This document shows, one piece after another, positions 60,555 through 64,000 of a stretch of DNA of 64,000 nt. A program made the position numbers and the translations under genes. The notes beneath the pieces were generated by a model. It saw nothing but the letters and a program-made list of their open reading frames with translations. It searched no databases and was not told where the DNA came from. Position 1 is the first letter of the stretch; every line of letters starts with the position of its first letter. The stretch comes from Mycobacterium asiaticum (GTDB lineage: Bacteria > Actinomycetota > Actinomycetes > Mycobacteriales > Mycobacteriaceae): positions 124,001 to 188,000 of the forward strand of contig NZ_LZLS01000156.1 of assembly GCF_001673365.1 (NCBI RefSeq), in the 5' to 3' direction.

Positions 60555-63389
60555 TTAGTCGCAGGCATCACCACGCCTGTCGACTTGCCCGCGCAGTTGC
60601 CGTCGTGACTTGATGCCGAGCTTGGCGAACACCTTGCGCAGATGCCACTCGACAGTGTGGGTGCTGATGAACAACTGCGCGGCGATCTCGGGGTTGGTCA
60701 GGCCGTCGCCGGCCAGCTTCGCGATCTGCGCCTCCTGCGCGGTCAGCTCACCGGCCGGGGCCGAGCGCTTTGCCACCTTCCGACCGGTGACAAGGAGCTC
60801 GCGCCGCGCGCGCTCGGCAAACCCGTCAGCTCCCATCCGGGCGAACATCTCGTGGGCGGTGTGCAGCTGGGTGCGGGCGTCGACGCGCCGATTGCAGCGG
60901 CGTAGCCATTCGCCGTACAGCAGATGCGCGCGGGCTAGATGGACGGCGATCCTGGTGTTGCCGAGCTTGTCAATCGCTTCGCGGTAGTAGGTCTCGGCTT
61001 TGGCGTCGTCCACGAGCAGCGCTCTGGATCGGGCCAAAACTCCTGCGGCCCAATCGGTTCCGCTGCTTGTCGTGCGTTCTTCCAGTTGGGTCAGTGCGTC
61101 GGCCGCGGTTTCTCGCCGGCCGCTACGGGCGCCGGCCTCGACGAGTTCGATCAGGGACCAGCCGAACAAGCCGAGGTCTTCGTCCTGGCAGGCCTCGCGG
61201 GCGGCCGTGCACGCGTCCTCGTAGCGGCCCAGGCCGTTGTACAGGACGGCGGTGGCGAAATTCGTCAGGCCGACCACGCGACCCTCGCCACGGCCGACGC
61301 CGTCGGCACGCGCCCCTTCGATGAGGCGTAGCGCCTCGGACTCGTCGCCGCGCAGCGCAGCCAACAACACCGAGTGGTACTTCACGGGCGCATAGCCGGT
61401 GGCGGACGTGATGGCATCGGCTTCTTCGATCAACGCCGAGGCCGCCGAAAATTCGCCCGCCTGAACATGCACGCCGGCGCGGTAGACCAGGGCAAGTGGC
61501 AGGACGGCGAGCGCGCCGGAGTCGCGGGCCAGCCGCACCGCATGAGTGGCCAGCCGATGCCAGATTTCGTCGTCCCAGAGTTCGTGTGCCGCCGATTCCT
61601 GCACGATCGGGAAGGCCTGCCAGAACCAACGCATCACGGCGTCGTTGCCGCGCTCGGCTTCGGTGTGGATCAAGGTCAGCGCGTCGCGCAGAGTCGGGAG
61701 ACTGGCGGCATGACCATCGGTGGCCCGGATGGCGATGCCATCGAGAAGCAGGTCGACGGGTCGCACCGGACGGGGTCCGGGCGGTGCCTGGCGCGCGGCG
61801 GCTGCCGTCATGCGTATACCGCCGTGCGGGCACAGTCGGCCACCGAACAGCGCCGCCCCCACGGCTTCCAGATACGTCTCACGGGATTGCGTGACGTCAA
61901 GGGTGGCCAGCTGGCGGGCGGCTTCGAGCAGTCCGACCGCGGCATCGCTGACCGTCGGGGCATCGTTGTCGCCACTGCGGCTCCTGGCGAACGCGATCTG
62001 GGCGCGGAGTCGGCTGAGCCCGGCCCGCTGCAGAGGGTCCAGTGACGCCGGACCGCCGGAGTCCGCGATCCTCAGCAACTCGTCGGCGGCGTCGAACGCG
62101 GCGGCATCACGCTTGGCCTGGGCGGCGGCCAACGCCCGAGCAGCCCGGCGTGCCGGGTCGGCGGTCAACTGGGTTGCCCGCTCCAGAAATGCTGCGGCGG
62201 CCGCGATGCCGCCTCTGGCTTGGGCGCGTTCGGCGGACAGCTCCAGCTGACCGGCAACGCTTTCGTCCGGGCCGGTCGCGGCGATGGCAAGGTGCCAGGC
62301 GCGACGATCGGGATCGGCGTTGCCGTCGGTGGCTTCCGCCAACGCGCGGTGCGCGCGCCGACGCTCGACCAGCCCCGCAGCCCGGTAGGCGGCTGAACGC
62401 ACCAGCGGATGCCGGAACCGCACCCGGGTCCCGACGTCGATCAGCCCCGCAGCCTCCGCTCCGGCCGCGGCGTCGTGTGGCAGTCCCAAGTTTTGGGCGG
62501 CGCGCAGTAACAAGGCCGCATCGCCGATCGGCTCGGCGGCGGCGGTCAGCAGCAGTTGCTGCGTGTGGCCCGACAATTTCTCGATGCGGCGCAAGAACGT
62601 CTGCTCGATCTGCCCGATCAGCGCTCGAGCGTCCGGCGGACCGAAGCCACCCGCCAATTCCTCGGCCGTCAGGCCTTTGGGCAGTTCCAGCAGGGCCAGT
62701 GGGTTGCCACGGGTTTCGGCCACGATGCGGTCGCGGACCTGATCGTCGATCCGGCCCAGGATGACCGAGTCGAGCAGCGCCCGCGCATCACCGGCATTGA
62801 GTCCTTGCAGCGTCAGTTCGGGTAACCCGGCCAGTTCCTCGCTCCTGGAGTCGCGGGCCGCGAAGACCATGACGACGGGTTCGGCGACCAGGCGTCGGGC
62901 GACGAATGCCAGGGTCTGGGCCGAAACCCGGTCGATCCATTGCGCGTCATCGGCAAGCAGCAGGAGCGGCTGTCGCTCGGTCGCGGTGCCGATCAGGCTC
63001 AGCACCGCCAGGCCGACCAGGAAACGATCCGGAGGTGGGCCGACCTTGCGGCCGAAGGCGATCTCCAATGCGTCGCGCTGCGGGATAGGCAGGGCGTCAA
63101 CGTAATCCAGCAATGGGACACAGAGTTGGTGCAACGCTGCGTAGGCGAGTTCCATCTCGGACTCCACGCCCGACACACGCGCCGTGCGAAACCCTGAAGT
63201 GCGCGTGGCCAGGTATCGCAGTAGCGCGGTCTTGCCGATACCAGCCTCGCCGCGAAGGACGAGCACCTGACTTTGGCCGGACCGGGCCACGGACGTCAAA
63301 CGTTCCAGGGTCGCGCATTCCGCGCGCCGACCCCGCAGTTCCAGTGCCCGATCGGAGTTGATCACTTGGCGGTTGACTTTACCGGCCAC
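60555..63389 (-). CDS. STAND ATPase-LuxR transcriptional regulator
   Basis: The protein is 944 residues from a GTG. Walker A 'GEAGIGKT' is at 47-54 and Walker B-like 'LLLLADDAQWID' near 150. A long helical TPR-like region and a C-terminal LuxR HTH ('LTAQEAQIAKLAGDGLTNPEI', 'STHTVEWHLRKVFAKLG') follow. These LAL-type regulators turn on target operons when ATP and a ligand bind. It is divergent from the SDR gene at 63453, which is the likely nearest target. The 228-bp gap before the membrane-protein gene shows nothing I can name. Confidence 0.9.
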   Translation of the reverse strand: MAGKVNRQVINSDRALELRGRRAECATLERLTSVARSGQSQVLVLRGEAGIGKTALLRYLATRTSGFRTARVSGVESEMELAYAALHQLCVPLLDYVDALPIPQRDALEIAFGRKVGPPPDRFLVGLAVLSLIGTATERQPLLLLADDAQWIDRVSAQTLAFVARRLVAEPVVMVFAARDSRSEELAGLPELTLQGLNAGDARALLDSVILGRIDDQVRDRIVAETRGNPLALLELPKGLTAEELAGGFGPPDARALIGQIEQTFLRRIEKLSGHTQQLLLTAAAEPIGDAALLLRAAQNLGLPHDAAAGAEAAGLIDVGTRVRFRHPLVRSAAYRAAGLVERRRAHRALAEATDGNADPDRRAWHLAIAATGPDESVAGQLELSAERAQARGGIAAAAAFLERATQLTADPARRAARALAAAQAKRDAAAFDAADELLRIADSGGPASLDPLQRAGLSRLRAQIAFARSRSGDNDAPTVSDAAVGLLEAARQLATLDVTQSRETYLEAVGAALFGGRLCPHGGIRMTAAAARQAPPGPRPVRPVDLLLDGIAIRATDGHAASLPTLRDALTLIHTEAERGNDAVMRWFWQAFPIVQESAAHELWDDEIWHRLATHAVRLARDSGALAVLPLALVYRAGVHVQAGEFSAASALIEEADAITSATGYAPVKYHSVLLAALRGDESEALRLIEGARADGVGRGEGRVVGLTNFATAVLYNGLGRYEDACTAAREACQDEDLGLFGWSLIELVEAGARSGRRETAADALTQLEERTTSSGTDWAAGVLARSRALLVDDAKAETYYREAIDKLGNTRIAVHLARAHLLYGEWLRRCNRRVDARTQLHTAHEMFARMGADGFAERARRELLVTGRKVAKRSAPAGELTAQEAQIAKLAGDGLTNPEIAAQLFISTHTVEWHLRKVFAKLGIKSRRQLRGQVDRRGDACD

Positions 63390-63452
63390 GCCTCACCGCC
63401 TTGTTAAATCAACTGCTTGACTTAACCCGGGCTACGCCGATTAACTCGACGG

Positions 63453-64000
63453 GTGGTCAACGAATTAGCGGACAAGGTCGCCGTGATTACCGGGGGGTCT
63501 TCCGGTATTGGTCGCGGACTGGTCCAGCGTTTCGTCGCTGAGGGCGCCAGGGTGGTCATCGGCGATGTCGAGATCGACGGCGGCGAAGCACTGTCGGCCG
63601 CCCTGGGCCCTAACGCCTTCTTTCAGCGGACCGATGTCTCCGACCCCGAACAGGTCACCGCGCTGGTGGCAACGGCGGTCGAGAAGTTCGGCGGCTTGCA
63701 CGTCATGGTCAACAATGCCGGGGTCTCGGGTCCGCTGCGCCGGTTGTTGGACGAGGATTTCAACGATTTCCATCGCGTCATGGCGGTCAACGTCCTGGGG
63801 GTGATGGCTGGTACCCGCGATGCCGCGCGACACATGGCCGCCAACGGCGGGGGGTCGATCATCAACCTGACCTCCATCGGTGGGATCCAGGCCGGCGGCG
63901 GGGTGATGATCTACCGCGCATCCAAAGCGGCAGTCATTCAATTCACCAAGTCGGCCGCAATTGAGTTGGCCTACCACGACATTCGGGTGAACGCTATCGC
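63453..64000 (+). CDS. SDR-family oxidoreductase, 5' part only
   Basis: Translated from a GTG at 63453, the frame is open to the window edge (182 codons). It has 'VITGGSSGIGRG', 'NNAGVSG', catalytic Ser in 'NLTSIGG' and 'YRASKAA' with Tyr/Lys, so the catalytic core is complete. The substrate-specific C-terminus lies outside. It is divergent from the large LuxR-type regulator, 63 bp away. Confidence 0.9.
   Translation, partial: MVNELADKVAVITGGSSGIGRGLVQRFVAEGARVVIGDVEIDGGEALSAALGPNAFFQRTDVSDPEQVTALVATAVEKFGGLHVMVNNAGVSGPLRRLLDEDFNDFHRVMAVNVLGVMAGTRDAARHMAANGGGSIINLTSIGGIQAGGGVMIYRASKAAVIQFTKSAAIELAYHDIRVNAI

Overview
The window reads as the chromosome of a mycobacterium. It is high-GC and carries a PPE-family gene, WXG100 (type VII) genes and paired FadE-type dehydrogenases. 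It also has a run of genes whose products and order match the Mycobacterium tuberculosis backbone Rv0835-Rv0849: lpqQ, lpqR, a methyltransferase, pip, narL plus sensor kinase, mmcO, lpqS, cysK2 and an MFS exporter. Several accessory blocks interrupt this backbone, which suggests a slow-growing environmental or opportunistic species with a larger genome than M. tuberculosis. Rv numbers are from memory and were not searched.

Region 1 (1-11094) looks like the right end of an integrated element. It holds the start of a type I restriction specificity gene and its HTH-fused methylase (minus strand). A divergent two-gene CBASS-like pair follows: a SLATT 2TM effector and a CD-NTase with an AGS-C sensor domain. 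Next come a DUF4411 PIN/ImmA-IrrE pair, an excisionase-like antitoxin with a frameshifted PIN toxin, two degenerate paralogous small genes, and a rolling-circle (HUH) Rep gene. It ends at a 48-bp copy of the 3' half of a tRNA-Phe gene, the expected attR scar. The intact tRNA and the integrase should lie beyond the left edge.

Region 2 (11260-15434) is a polymorphic-toxin cassette: a divergent Imm33/DUF2185 protein, two WXG100 proteins, a large protein with a C-terminal GH-E nuclease domain, an ankyrin-repeat immunity candidate, a YbaB-like protein and a small zinc ribbon. A DUF3703 remnant follows.

Region 3 (15879-20427): a canonical heme oxygenase with a TetR regulator and two perfect palindromes in its promoter, then lpqQ, two small membrane genes (one split by an in-frame stop), lpqR and a methyltransferase.

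Region 4 (20441-33266): a cutinase, a nonapeptide-repeat protein and an acyl-CoA catabolic cluster. The cluster contains a split B12-dependent acyl-CoA mutase, LLM oxidoreductase, CoA-transferase, ferredoxin, acyl-CoA synthetase, two acyl-CoA dehydrogenases, an enoyl-CoA hydratase and the MeaB chaperone. A LysR/SDR deletion scar and pip are embedded in it. The mutase keeps the methylmalonyl-type carboxylate pocket but has an unusual Ala next to the catalytic His.

Region 5 (33263-52593): narL and its kinase, then an inserted aromatic/polycyclic catabolic cluster with IclR control (two KstD-like flavoproteins, MhpC-, MhpA- and MhpB-like enzymes, LLM, SDR, cyclase family, hydrolase). The copper-response block mmcO/lpqS follows with a RicR-type box, then cysK2, an MFS exporter and a serine hydrolase.

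Region 6 (52751-64000): a cyclase-STAND-LuxR regulator, an orphan PPE gene, two SDR-type genes, a 94-bp tandem repeat locus, an AT-richer membrane protein, a large STAND-LuxR regulator and the start of another SDR gene.
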